Assembly (NCBI RefSeq): GCF_910592395.1
Contig: NC_088315.1
Location: 14,801,808 to 14,865,807, forward strand
Length of the DNA stretch: 64,000 nt
Source: Lineus longissimus
Taxonomy: Eukaryota; Nemertea; Pilidiophora; Heteronemertea; Lineidae
Direction of reading: 5' to 3'
Positions 54,136 to 64,000 of this stretch are shown here, piece after piece (the stretch's first letter is position 1; each line of letters opens with the position of its first letter). A program made the translations under genes and the position numbers. The notes below the pieces were generated by a model. The model was not told the DNA's origin. It saw only the letters and a list, made by a program, of their open reading frames with translations, and did no database searches.

Positions 54136-54909
54136 GTAAATATGAGCTGAGCTGGCGCTAAGTCAAGCCGGCCACTCGGCTAGATATACCGGTACAAAAA
54201 CTGTTTGTTTACAATTATTTTGAAAGTCACATTATGACATCGTAGTATGAATTCCACTGCAGTTTCCTTACGCAGCAATGCTCATGTTTTTGGTTGGCAA
54301 TCCTGTACTGTCTGTTCACTGCGCTGTGCAGGCTTAGAGTATAACTCAACAGGCCCTCATGATTCATTTGATGGACACCTTATTTGATAGTACCTCATCA
54401 TTAAGTCCACTAGATCCAGTTCTGTCACATGTCGTAGACGATAGACAATTTTCAAAATGTAGTACACCACTCGCTCACGGCTCACATCATGTGGGCACGG
54501 TTGGCTGTTGAGTGTTATGGTTCAGTCTGTGAGACTAATTTAAAGAGGTTACACTTTTATTTTGAATTGGAAAACAACCCCCAGGACTGACTTTTCACTG
54601 AGTGATAAGTGTGCCCTTCGAAGGTTAATTCTCTTTCTGGATTTGCTTCCATAGATGCCTTGTTCAGGATATCATCTGACCGATGCCTGATCAAGCACAG
54701 ACTGTATCCGGTGGTGTACATTTCCCCATCTATGTCACCCTTTTTTATTCAGTCAGTGTTAATTTCTCTTCTCTTTTTTTACAGATTAACTGTTGTTGGT
54801 TATTGCAAGAGGAGTCGTTGGCACATTTCAAGTCCAGGAAAGCACTTGCTGTTCCCACATTCAGAGTAAGGTGTGCTTACTCGTTTTACTGCTTTCCATT
54901 CCTGGAGAG
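54136..54909. other. No gene recognised
   Basis: Short frames only; no splice-supported coding sequence. Confidence 0.4.
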
Positions 54910-54913
54910 CGTT

Positions 54914-54997
54914 ATCAAATATCTGCCGCAAGGCAACAAATATCTGCCGCAAGGCGCTTCAATATCTGCCGAAAGGCATCAAATATCTGCCGCACCA
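54914..54997. repeat. About 20-bp minisatellite, four copies
   Basis: Four tandem copies of AAATATCTGCCGCAAGGC-like units, the last ones diverged. Confidence 0.7.
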
Positions 54998-55714
54998 ATA
55001 AAGTTCATTTTGTTAACCAACTCCTTATCTTCTTCGTTGCCTCATAATAACGGTACCGACACACACTTGACCCTTGCCTTCACCTATCCATTTCAGCAGA
55101 GCGCCAGGCCCTTGGGCCTCTTGTTTGTTATACATTTTTTGTACATGTATACTAGTGCATTTATTCTTGGTCCAGCAAGAAATGTGTTATTTACAGTGAT
55201 TTAGAATTACCAGGTAAATTTGACAGTTGCAACAATAGATATACAGTAGATATTTTGACAAATCAAGGTTTCTAGTTACAACTAGTAGAACTCTATTTAT
55301 GAAGGGGGCAAAGGTAAAGATGTCAGTTGTTGAGTTTGTCAAGGAAATAGATTGTCAGTGATATGAAGAAATGGACAATGAAAATAGTCTGAATCTGAAA
55401 GCTGGCTAGAAAATTATGCCATTTTCTTATAAATTATATCATTATAAATCTTGCCTTTCTGTACATGTAGTTAAAAAAACTGAGAGCTCTTAAAAAGGAG
55501 AGCATTGATAACTGTTATAGCAGGTAATTCCAGAGGTAGGAATTCAGTGCTAGAAGTCATAGTAGTACCAAGAGTTTTGATTAATTGACTTAGAATTTTA
55601 ACGATCACAACCAGTATCATTTCCCAATTACAGAAGTGGGATGGGAATGATGTGAACATTATACAAAATGCAGGTCTATGAATCATTATTTTTATGTATG
55701 GTGTAGAAGTTGGG

Positions 55715-56126
55715 TTATGACCTACAACCAACTTAGTAGGGTACTGTTAGGTAATCACATTGATTATAGTTTCTGAATTGAAATGCCCTTTGATCATACA
55801 ATATTTTGGTGACAAAAAAATTACCAAAATTAAGAGATGGGGTTATAATCTACATTGTACAATTACAACCATCTCAGTACGCCATGTATCACATACAATG
55901 TAGCTCATAGTTTTTGAACTGAAATGTCGATCGATCATACAAGATATTGGTAACAAAACTAATTTACCCAAATGAAGAGATTCTAATCTACAACCATCTC
56001 AGCACTCTACTGTGAGGCATACATGTATAACTAAGCTAGTACAACAAGAATGGTTGTAAAAGTGACCAAGTGAAATCATATTGATGATTGTCTCTGAAGT
56101 GAAATGAGCAGATGATAGGGTCACAG
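55715..56126. repeat. Diverged 130-140 bp tandem repeat, three copies
   Basis: Words CTACAACCA, CATTGATTATAGTTTCTGAA, TGATCATACAA and TTGGTGACAAAA recur in order at about 55720, 55860 and 55990. It lies just 3' of the RPA-like gene. Confidence 0.6.
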
Positions 56127-57741
56127 TTAATCCTCTTCTGGTTCTGGTACAGGTGAGAATGATAGAGTTCCTTTATTTGCCTGATAGTATTTCACTTCAA
56201 ATTTACTTTGATAATCCAGGAGGAAGGTTTGCATTTTCTGAAGTGAAGGATTGGTGTCTTCAAGTTCTTCATAGACACCCTAAATACAAGACTCAAGAGC
56301 ATTATTGGTGAAAATAATATGATGAGCTTTTTTTCCGTCATGAATTGTGGCGGTGCTATCAAACACTTTCATATTTTGTGTGATTTTTTGCTGCGAAACC
56401 ACACTTGTGGCATGATTCTTGTGGCGCTTCTACAAAGGGGTTGAGGTCGTTACATGAGGAGCACTTGTATGAGGCATTGAATTGACTAGTGATTAGATCT
56501 CCTATTACATGAGTGGTTGCCATTTCCTTGGCATCAATTGGGTCTATTTCCTTTATCTTTGTCGAAATTGTTGTTGAGAGATGCAAACTACCATAGGTTT
56601 TTACTGATACGTTTTGCAGTATGTTTGAATGATTTGGGATTATTTCTTTTATGTGCGTGTTCCACGCCGCAAGTTCGATAATCGTATCAGCATCTGCTAT
56701 GTATTTTATATGTAGGGGAATGTAGCCGGAGCGTGTTATTTTGTTTTCAATAAGTTCATTTTCTGCTTGAACTTTAATGGTGACGTTTATGACGTCACTT
56801 TCCTTGAGAGTACTAACGAGGTTGAGAGGGGTGGTGATGATTGCTGGTGGAACGTGTTCAAATTGAACACTTTCTATGGCTTGAATCTTTGTTTTCGCCG
56901 TCAACTTTACATCTTTTTTCTCAGGATTGTTCTTTGAAGTACAAGTACTATGGTTGATAATGGAGATTGGAGTCTCGGCTTTTTGAAAAGCTTGTAGGCG
57001 TTCACGTTGATCGTCGTGGAAAGATACACAATGTTCATCCCAGGTCCTACTTGCATTTCGAATGTTGTACAATTGTTGCCCCCTATGTCGTGGATGTACC
57101 CTTCTAACTTTGATGGATTGTTGGATTGTCTGAAAGTAAGGAAAGAGATGTCAATTTTGTTCTGTTATATATTCAGAGGTGACAAAGATATTACTTGAGG
57201 TATACCCTGAGATCTCGTGGGAGAGTATGCGATTTGCTGACATGTGTAAATTGATAACAAGGGCTACAGTTTGTTCGCAGGGAGATCAATCCTGTAACAC
57301 TCTACCCAAGTCCATTTAGAAAGCTAAGAAGGTGATTTGAATTCGATGAAGCCTTTGATTTTGCCATTGGCGACCCTTGCAAAGGAAGAGCACCACGTAC
57401 TCTCTTGTGGGATACTAGTACATGTTTTCAGGATGAAATTATGGTGAGAAATCCTGAATATAAGGTTGTGAATTTTTCTAAGCATGACAATACATGTCTA
57501 CTGATGACAATTTATAAACGTCAGTTGGATGGTGTAGATTATTGATCTATGTTTGAAAAATAGTGTGAAAGTCGTAATGAAATCAAAGGCTGAAATTATG
57601 ATGGATAAAGCAATTACTAATATGATAAGGCATAGGAGACAGTGCCTGTGTTTAGCAAGTAGAAGGGAAGTTCAAAGGATAGAAATGCTGTTCTTAAGCA
57701 GAGGTTTCTTTGCTGAACTGTGAAGAATGTCATATAATTAC

Positions 57742-57840
57742 CTGCTGCCATTTTTAGTGGACTGAATAATGCAGACTTGGCTGATGTGCTTGCAACAGGG
57801 CTTTCGCGGTTTGTCAAAGGAGAGCTTTTTGTAGGTGTTG
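57742..57840 (-). CDS. RPA-like gene exon 5
   Basis: 99 bases, phase 1 to 1, acceptor ATTTCAG, donor GTAATT. It encodes ATPTKSSPLTNRESPV and KSALFSPLKMAG. The next intron leads to the OB-fold exon, but its phase does not match cleanly, so an exon or a frameshift is missing. Confidence 0.5.
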
Positions 57841-58135
57841 CTGAAATAGAAGGGGAATTGTGAGTAGATATGTATATTTTATGAAATGGTCCATCGACCA
57901 TGTGCTCGACTTGGGTTCTTGAGACAGGAAAAATGATATGATGTTGGGTACTTCTGACCTTTGGCCCTCTGGTGGGTAAACCATGAATTATATGAGGTCG
58001 GGAGTTGGTCTCTGAGTAGCTTACCAGCTGTTTGAGCATTTGGCTTAGGAAGTTTGGAACTCTTGGCTATATGTATGGGGAATTGACCAGACTTTTTAAA
58101 TGCTGGTCAGTTATTCTGAAGTTGGATCATTTTTA

Positions 58136-58185
58136 GCTCACCTCTTAGCAGAGGTGAGCTTATCCCATAACGTGGCGTCCGTCGT

Positions 58186-58226
<41 letters not shown>

Positions 58227-59620
58227 CGTCGTCCGTTAGCAGGGCACGTTTCGTAACTGTGAGGGCTATTGAGTTGAAACTTGGTACACATGTACCCTTA
58301 TGTAATGACACCTTGGAGACCAAGTTTCGGTCCGATTCGTTTCATGGTTTGGCCACCAGGGGGCCAAACGTTAAAAGTGAAAATATGCAATATCTCCCTT
58401 AATAGTTGTCGGGAAATTTTGAAAAAAATATGGTAGTTACTTCTAGCAAAGGTGCATCATATATCCTCTGGGTTTTTGATTTGACCTCCTTTTCAAGGTC
58501 ACAGAGGTCAAAGTTTGCTGATTCACTGAACAGTAGCATGTTTCCTATCTATTTTAGCTAGAAGGTTTTAAACCAGTGTGGACATGTATATGGGGATTCT
58601 CTATTCCACCCCTAAAATTTCGGCCGTTCGGACATCAAATATGGCCGCCAGGGAGCCATCTTGAAAAATAAACACAGTACTATTACTCCGAAACTAATGA
58701 TCGGATTGCAACCAAATTTGATCTGGATGTATATCTATGTACTCTCTACTAAATCCTTGATTTTTTATCAAATGTGATAGCCAATATGGGTGCCAGGCGG
58801 GCATCTTGAAAAATTCTCAGTTTGGCCACCCGGATTGCTCGTTTAATAGTGGTCTGATTTTCATAACATTTTTATGGTAGGTACTCCTAGCAAGGATACA
58901 TTTCATAAATGTGGGTTTTTGATTTGACCTACTTCTCAAGGTCACAGAGGTCAACGTTTTCCTATGGCACCGCCATTTTACAATGACGGCACGTTTTGTC
59001 ACTGCTTTAGCTACAGATCCCTAACTTGGTACGAATGTACCCCTATACTCTTAGACTAAACTGCAGTCTTTTTCTGATTCTCAGTTTGGCCAGCAGGGCC
59101 CCAAATGTTAATAGTGGACTCTCCCCTAAGGGTGCCTTGAAATGCTGCTAAGTGGGATGTCATAGTCTAAGCCTAGGTAAATGCAGGATTAATTAACCTC
59201 TACAGAGCCCTAGGAATTTCAGATGATGGTTGTTTCTTGTACTAGACACAAGCAAACAACATAATTATCCTATTCCTAAGCATTTCCATAATGGGTCATC
59301 TGTAAACCAAAGGACTTTTTTAAAAAAGGTGTGTTAATGCTGATAACTTGTTGCATGGAATTGCTTGTTTGTTCTTTTGTTAGGCATGCCTTGCATGTTA
59401 TGCTGCTTCAAGCTTTTGTTCTGCTGCTGTTTTAACGATTACTGGTCAGATCACAAAATTGTCTACTCTGCTTTGTCATACCTGTAGTCACCTCAATTAA
59501 ATTCAACTTGCGCATTATTTTATCTCTCATGTAATTTCATTGTAAAACATTACTTCATTTCTTTCTTACATTTAAAACCATGCTAATGCTTCATCCATCT
59601 TCCCTTCACAAGAGGTGAGC
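58136..59620. mobile_element. Repeat element with hairpin start, GTC array and 11-bp inverted ends
   Basis: The left end GCTCACCTCTT (58136-58146) is inverted at 59610-59620 (AAGAGGTGAGC). The left end also folds on itself (AGCTCACCTCTTAGCAGAGGTGAGCT is a hairpin, first 13 and last 13 bases). A (GTC)n tract with GTCC interruptions follows (58176-58235). The GGTACACATGTACCC and GGTTTGGCCACCAGGGGGCC words resemble dispersed repeats of marine invertebrates. It fills the intron between exons 4 and 5 of the RPA-like gene. Confidence 0.55.
58176..58235. repeat. GTC trinucleotide array
   Basis: About 17 GTC/GTCC units. It reads as poly-Arg or poly-Ser/Thr in spurious frames, which are not genes. 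Confidence 0.9.
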
Positions 59621-59892
59621 ACAATGGCCCTGGCCATTTCATTTTGTAACTACTTGTCTGCAAGATTTTGAAGTTAGGTAGTCATACATGTCTGATAGGA
59701 TGGATGGTTTCATAGCGTAGATTTATCAGCATTCGTCTAGTTAACAAATTTACCACTCAACTATGGCATTCTAGTAGGCATGGTGACTTGTTACATATCA
59801 GAAATAGCTAAATAGGCAAACATATTAGCTAACTGTGAGTAAAATCTTTTAAGTATTGCTAGTAAAGTTAAAGTCAGATATTTTGCACTTAC

Positions 59893-59955
59893 CTGGTTTG
59901 AACTTTTCGGGGCTGAACATAAGCGATGAAGTTGTCTTGTTGGATTTAGGAGAGG
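59893..59955 (-). CDS. RPA-like gene exon 4
   Basis: 63 bases, phase 1 to 1, acceptor GCTTCAG, donor GTAAGT. It encodes ASPKSNKTTSSLMFSPEKFK, ending PG; the SLMFSPEK motif resembles SALFSPLK of exon 5, so the two look like duplicates. Confidence 0.55.
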
Positions 59956-60376
59956 CTGAAGCAAGGGAAAGTGTGTTTAATTATGGCATGCATAAATGAA
60001 AAAGCTATATAAATAAAATGAGTTTGGTATGTTCAGGTTGAAATTTAATAGTGCATGACTTGAAGTGTGTTGAGGTAATTTTATTGTTTTCAAGTCGGAG
60101 GAGTGCTGACAATGTACTTCCTTTGAGTTCTATACTCTAAAAGATCACTAGCACTTTTTACATGTTCTTTTCACTAATTGTGGCCATGGTTCTCTGTGTA
60201 GCACGTAGTCTACAACTTTAATAGTCAAAGATGGTGTTTCAAAAAAAAGATGAGTTGGAGATTGCATTATTTTCCATTATCATTCGTGGAGGAAATATGT
60301 GAGGAGAGGAACTAGTACAGGGTGTGATAAAGGTGCATAAAGATAGATCTAGTGAGATAATTTGCATATTAATTAC

Positions 60377-60475
60377 CTAATGTTCCCTTTTCAAATTGCC
60401 TTTTGGTGGGAGATGTGTCAGTTGCAGGAGATCTTGGAGGTGAAGATTTCGTACGTCTGTGTTGGCTCTTGGTCG
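60377..60475 (-). CDS. RPA-like gene exon 3
   Basis: 99 bases, phase 1 to 1, acceptor GTTTCAG, donor GTAATT. It encodes ATKSQHRRTKSSPPRSP and TSPTKRQFEKGTLG. Confidence 0.55.
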   Translation of the reverse strand, partial: RPRANTDVRNLHLQDLLQLTHLPPKGNLKREH

Positions 60476-60817
60476 CTGAAACAGTGACGGAATCTGTGAG
60501 TTAATTTCTGGGACAAATTAGGGAAGTGTGAGTTCCAGCTGTTCTGTGGAAAGGAGTGATTCTTCAGATTCTATTCAGAACTTATGCAATCATTGAATAA
60601 GGTTGGACAAATAGCTATCTTTTAAGAATAATTCTGACAGGCTTGTGAATGCTTTCATTCATGCAGGGATTGTCCTACAATAATTTAATGCAAGTTATTC
60701 CAGTAAATTGATTCATAGTTTAGTCAACATCATCTTGACAGCAACTGATTAAAAAGTCCTCAAAATCTACATGTCAACGAAGATGTCATATCTCCAAGAT
60801 TGAAATTTCATTTTTAC

Positions 60818-60961
60818 CTGTTTCATCTGGTGGTTTGCGGTTTTGATCAGGCTGGACAGATATTTTTTTACATTTCTTCTTGGTGGGAGTGGAGGGATAT
60901 GCATCCATCTTTGGACGTTTCGAAGGTGAAGAATTCACACATTTCCGTTGGTTTTTGATAT
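60818..60961 (-). CDS. RPA-like gene exon 2
   Basis: 144 bases, phase 1 to 1. It encodes DIKNQRKCVNSSPSKRPKMD, then TPTKKKCKKISVQ, and ends KPPDETG. The basic clusters suggest nuclear import. Confidence 0.55.
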
Positions 60962-61747
60962 CTGAAAGTGAAACAGTGGCAGAGTTTGTGACAGGAGTTA
61001 TCTTTTTCCGAATGAATAACTTTAGTGATGTGTGTGTGCCAGCTGTTTTGTGGAGAAGGAGTGATATTCCTCAGTTTTTATTCAGAACTTGTGCTATCCG
61101 GCATTGAAGAAGGATGGAGAACAAGCTATTTGTTAAGACATCCTGATTGCAACTGCTTTAAAATCATTATGTATACTTGGGCAGAGATATCACATGTGTG
61201 TTCTGGTTGTCATGTGTCCAAGTCTGGGTTTCATTCTTACCTGTTTGATCAGGTTGTTTTTGGTCCGGACTTTTTTCAGGTTGGCCGGATGCCATTTTCT
61301 TACTGAGTTAGGCTGAAAGGATAAAAAGGGAGAAAGGTAAGAAGAATGATATAAAAATGTGCAGGAATTGAAGTTAGCAGTAGTTCGAGTCCTTGGGGCA
61401 ACCAGAAATGCTTGGGGGAGAAAGAAACTGGAGAAAAGAAGGGTACAATCTAAGTCACTTGGTCAGGAGTCAGACTAAGGTTGTTTTTTGCTTCATTCTA
61501 AACCCTATTACTTCTCTGCCTTACTGCCATGAAATATTGCAAAGACTAGGCTGATATAAAGCATGAGAACCAAATTTTGGAATGATAGCCAAGTTTTGTT
61601 ACTTTGGCATGGCAGTGAGTTGTGTGGACAAACACTGCAAAATCTTTAGTTTGACTCGTGATGTGTTCCATTAAATTTATTGTGGTTTACCTCAGTACCC
61701 AAGTAAAATGAAAGAAGTTTCCCACCACTGTGAATTCAATAATGGTT

Positions 61748-61763
61748 GGGGGGGGGGGGGGGG
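61748..61763. repeat. Poly-G run
   Basis: A G16 homopolymer in the gap between the RPA-like gene and the endonuclease remnant; length is unreliable. Confidence 0.8.
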
Positions 61764-61969
61764 ATAGAAAAGTTTGTTCTTTCCCAGGGCTGTGTGCTGC
61801 AATCTGGAAAGAAGTGCTATCTCTTATGGTACTTTACAGTAGGCCTACTTTGGTGCAAAAAAAGATAGTAAGTACTTATACTTCCGTTCTTCACAGTCAA
61901 GTTTAGCTGCCATTTGGCTGTATGATGGATTATATATTAGTATCTTACATTGTATATCATTAAGTGCAT

Positions 61970-62660
61970 TTAACACTGCAACAGTAAAATGTTATGATCA
62001 GAAATGACGGATGTGATGACATGCACATCATTTTTAATTTTAGTATTGCTGAATGCCCAATCTATTAGGGTATGGTAGATGGTAGTAGGCTGAGTGACCA
62101 GTTGATTGTTTTGTACGATATGCTCTATTTGATGTAGTATGTGATCATTGTTGTCTTTCAAAGCATCAATGTTGAAATCACCTAATAAAACATATGGAAT
62201 GTCAGTGTTGATGTGCTGCATTATTATTTGTAGAGTAGTCATAAGTACTGCATTTGAAGACAAAGATGCTCGATATAGAATAACTATCTGAATACTATCT
62301 TTAGCTGGGGTGGCAGTTGTTACAATAGTGTATTCTATTTCAGGACTATTGAAATGGTTTGTATTTTGAATGCAATACTCGTTAGCAATACAACTTGCCA
62401 AACGTCACTCTTATCAGGAATGACCAACCCAAAACGGGGCATGTTTGTCCTCCCCATGGCTTAGCAATATACATCAGTGATTGTTGTCAGTATTGGTGAG
62501 ACGTGATTCAGCCAATGCTATGACATCAGCAGAAGTGTAATTGGCATCAAACTGTATGTCTTGAAAATGAAGATGAAGAGAGCGAACATTATGAAAATGA
62601 TCCGATGGTATGTTGAGGGTATTTGCCCAACAGGAGTGTAACATAGCTGCAGTTGTTTCT
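61970..62660 (-). pseudogene. Helentron-type APE endonuclease remnant
   Basis: Pieces in one direction: DVIALAESRL-like start near 62530, then FWVGHS, then after stops ASCIANEYCIQNTNHF, TTATPAKDSIQIVILYR, DIPYVLLGDFNIDALKDNND (catalytic Asp-Asn motif), TLIDWAFSNTK and SDHNILLLQC with the terminal SDH motif. Such an endonuclease follows the helicase in Helentron (Helitron2) elements; its position just downstream of helicase remains supports this. Several stops are present. Confidence 0.65.
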
Positions 62661-63194
62661 CATTTTGTAACCTTTTCATTTCACATTACAACCTTTTCGT
62701 CCAGAGATATTTTGGACTCGTCTAAGTGTAATAGGAACAGATTCTCAAGTTTTGTTACTCGACTAAGGGCAGTGTAATGGATATGAGCACATTTCTGGGG
62801 GCCAAAATCTATCACTGCTGTTGGAACAGTATACCCTTGACTTTTATGTATAGTTCTGGCAGCTGAAGGGCATAGTGGGAACTGTTGCTGAGCGATAACA
62901 GAGAAATGTTCTTGTCACTGAAAATATTGGGGTCCAGGTACTTTTTATACCGCTGTGGTAGAAAATGTTGTATTTTGAACTCCACATTAAACCAATTTTT
63001 GGATTATCAAACTGTACCCACAAGATAGCTGGTATCAATGAGTTGTTGTTATATTCAATGTACTGCAGAATGCAAGAAGCACCATTGGTTAAGCCATCTT
63101 CAACGTCCAAATTAATGTCAATGCAGATTTCGACTGAGAATTTTGGTTCCGGTATGGTACATGCAGATGACATTGTATTAGAGTACTGGTACAT
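62660..63194 (-). pseudogene. PIF1-like helicase C-terminus (Helentron)
   Basis: Reads INLDVEDGLTNGASCILQYI and ILWVQFDNPKIGLMW, then a frame change near 62875 to FPLCPSAARTIHKSQGYTVP and HIHYTALSRVTKLENLFLLH, the conserved C-terminal motifs V and VI of PIF1/RRM3-type helicases. Helitrons use this helicase with a HUH nuclease for rolling-circle transposition; the HUH part is not in the window and may lie to the right. Confidence 0.65.
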
Positions 63195-63570
63195 AAATAC
63201 CAGGCGACCGTAAAGTTTGTTTCCAGTCCAACTGAGCGTTAACCATTTTAGTCAGTCTTAGTATCAACTGATGCTTAAGTCGCAGAGCATGTGGCAGTAC
63301 TGATCACCTCCTATGTAATGTACCAAGGAGACCCATACTTTCATTGAGCACGCCATATACACCCAACCAAAAATACCAGAGAATCTCCATTTAAATAAAA
63401 CCTGTTTGCCCAATCCAGCAACTTCAATCAATGCTAGATAGATATCCTCGGGATGCTGATGGAGCGAAATATTTCGTCACAGATCATCAATGATATCTTC
63501 ACAAATCAGCGATTATTTTGAGAGTCGCCCTGGATTGTTTATGATGTGCGACAGGGCTTTCAATGTTTCA
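63195..63570. other. No gene recognised
   Basis: The helicase homology does not continue upstream here. No other coding or repeat signal seen. Confidence 0.4.
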
Positions 63571-64000
63571 GGTAATTGTAGGGTTGTGACACATAACATT
63601 ATGTTATGAAATGCCTTCATGTAAACTCAACTAATAAAAACGTATAATATTACTATGACTCCGCTTAGTTCTATCTTTTCATCCTTTATGAGTCTATGTA
63701 GTTTATGCCGATGGAGGCTGCTGATCATTAGATTAGATTAGCACATTAATTTTTTCAAAATCTATATAATTATCTCTCTAAAGAGATAGGGATATTTTTT
63801 AATGAATTAAATAGCCCAATAATTGCCTCAAATCCCTGTGATTCAGGTAATTGTAGGGTTGTGAGTTATTATGTTATGAAATGCCTTCATGTAAACTCAA
63901 CTAATAAAAACGTTTGATATTGCTATGACTCCGCTTAGTTCTATCTTTTCATCCTTTATGAGACTATGTAGTTTATGCCGATGGAGGCTGCTGATCATTA
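63571..64000. repeat. Direct repeat, 275-bp spacing, at window edge
   Basis: GGTAATTGTAGGGTTGTGA starts two copies at 63571 and 63846, each about 155 bases and over 90% alike, through GATGGAGGCTGCTGATCATT. The second copy runs off the right edge, so the array may continue. AT-rich, non-coding. Confidence 0.8.

Larger units (their letters stand above)
56127..61295 (-). pseudogene. RPA-like OB-fold gene with small phase-1 N-terminal exons
   Basis: Exons: 61295-61241 (start MASGQPEKSPDQKQPDQ), 60961-60818, 60475-60377, 59955-59893, 57840-57742, all phase 1 to 1, then 57129-56127. The N-terminal part is Ser/Pro/Lys-rich with NLS-like clusters. The last exon has an OB-fold pattern (VEGYIHD-type start, VINVTIKVQAENELIENK, YIADADTIIELAAWN, SVKTYGSLHLSTTI) and a zinc ribbon (YKCSSC...CHKCG), as in RPA70-like proteins of Helitrons. 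The frame shifts between the acceptor and FHDDQRERLQAFQ and again near 56380, and a TAG lies before GVYEELEDTNPSLQ, so the copy looks decayed. A Helentron-type helicase lies 0.7 kb upstream. Confidence 0.6.

Noticed and set aside
58100-58402. Poly-Arg frame over the GTC tract
   Set aside because: It is the translation of a trinucleotide repeat inside a dispersed element.

Overview
This is eukaryotic, metazoan DNA: genes are cut into short exons with GT/AG boundaries, introns are long, there are no bacterial operons, and transposable-element remains are dense. The TE mix (piggyBac, MULE, hAT-like, PIF/Harbinger, Ginger1-like, LINE, Helitron2/Helentron-like), a P2X7 intracellular-domain protein and recurrent TAGGCCTA and ACATGTA words suggest a marine invertebrate, perhaps an echinoderm, hemichordate, mollusc or brachiopod. 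The species cannot be fixed from the sequence. Exons were read by eye from splice sites and reading phase, so each model needs transcript support.

Left third (1-15.5 kb): one minus-strand gene. Three exons (14514-10535) encode a compact KMT5A/PR-Set7-like SET domain. A linker exon (10086-10005) then joins an array of at least fourteen tail exons that runs off the left edge. All tail exons start and end in phase 1 and fall into four recurring classes (A, B, C, D) plus one single exon (E). They repeat as the block D-C-A(n)-B, so the tail grew by single-exon and by block duplication. The tail is rich in S, T, P, Q and K, and its exon junctions are basic. Intron 1 holds a tRNA-type SINE, a Tc1/mariner-like MITE and a 96-bp minisatellite.

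Middle (16-36.5 kb): nested transposons. Two MITEs share termini with the Harbinger element at 50 kb. A broken piggyBac copy ends at a TTAA inside the last exon of a Myb/SANT-like gene. A FLYWCH-MULE transposase gene is split by an 8.2-kb element (25745-33928) bounded by perfect 20-bp inverted repeats and a 5-bp target duplication. That element carries two minus-strand genes: a decayed hAT/ZNF862-like gene, itself hit by a 785-bp insertion with an 8-bp target duplication, and an intact 1032-codon ORF with a PIN/XPG-like acidic core and a C-terminal TSO1-type CXC motif.

36.6-50 kb: an unidentified minus-strand gene with tandemly duplicated Lys/Arg-rich exons; a P2X7 intracellular-domain gene on the plus strand, meeting the 3' end of a Ginger1-like element (integrase, GPY/F, Cys/His finger, OTU protease); and two LINE fragments fused head to tail.

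50-64 kb: a PIF/Harbinger element (50278-54132) with a transposase gene and a Myb-like companion gene; then an RPA-like OB-fold gene whose five small N-terminal exons are again phase-1 symmetric; then PIF1-like helicase and endonuclease remains of a Helentron-like element, and a 275-bp-spaced direct repeat at the right edge.
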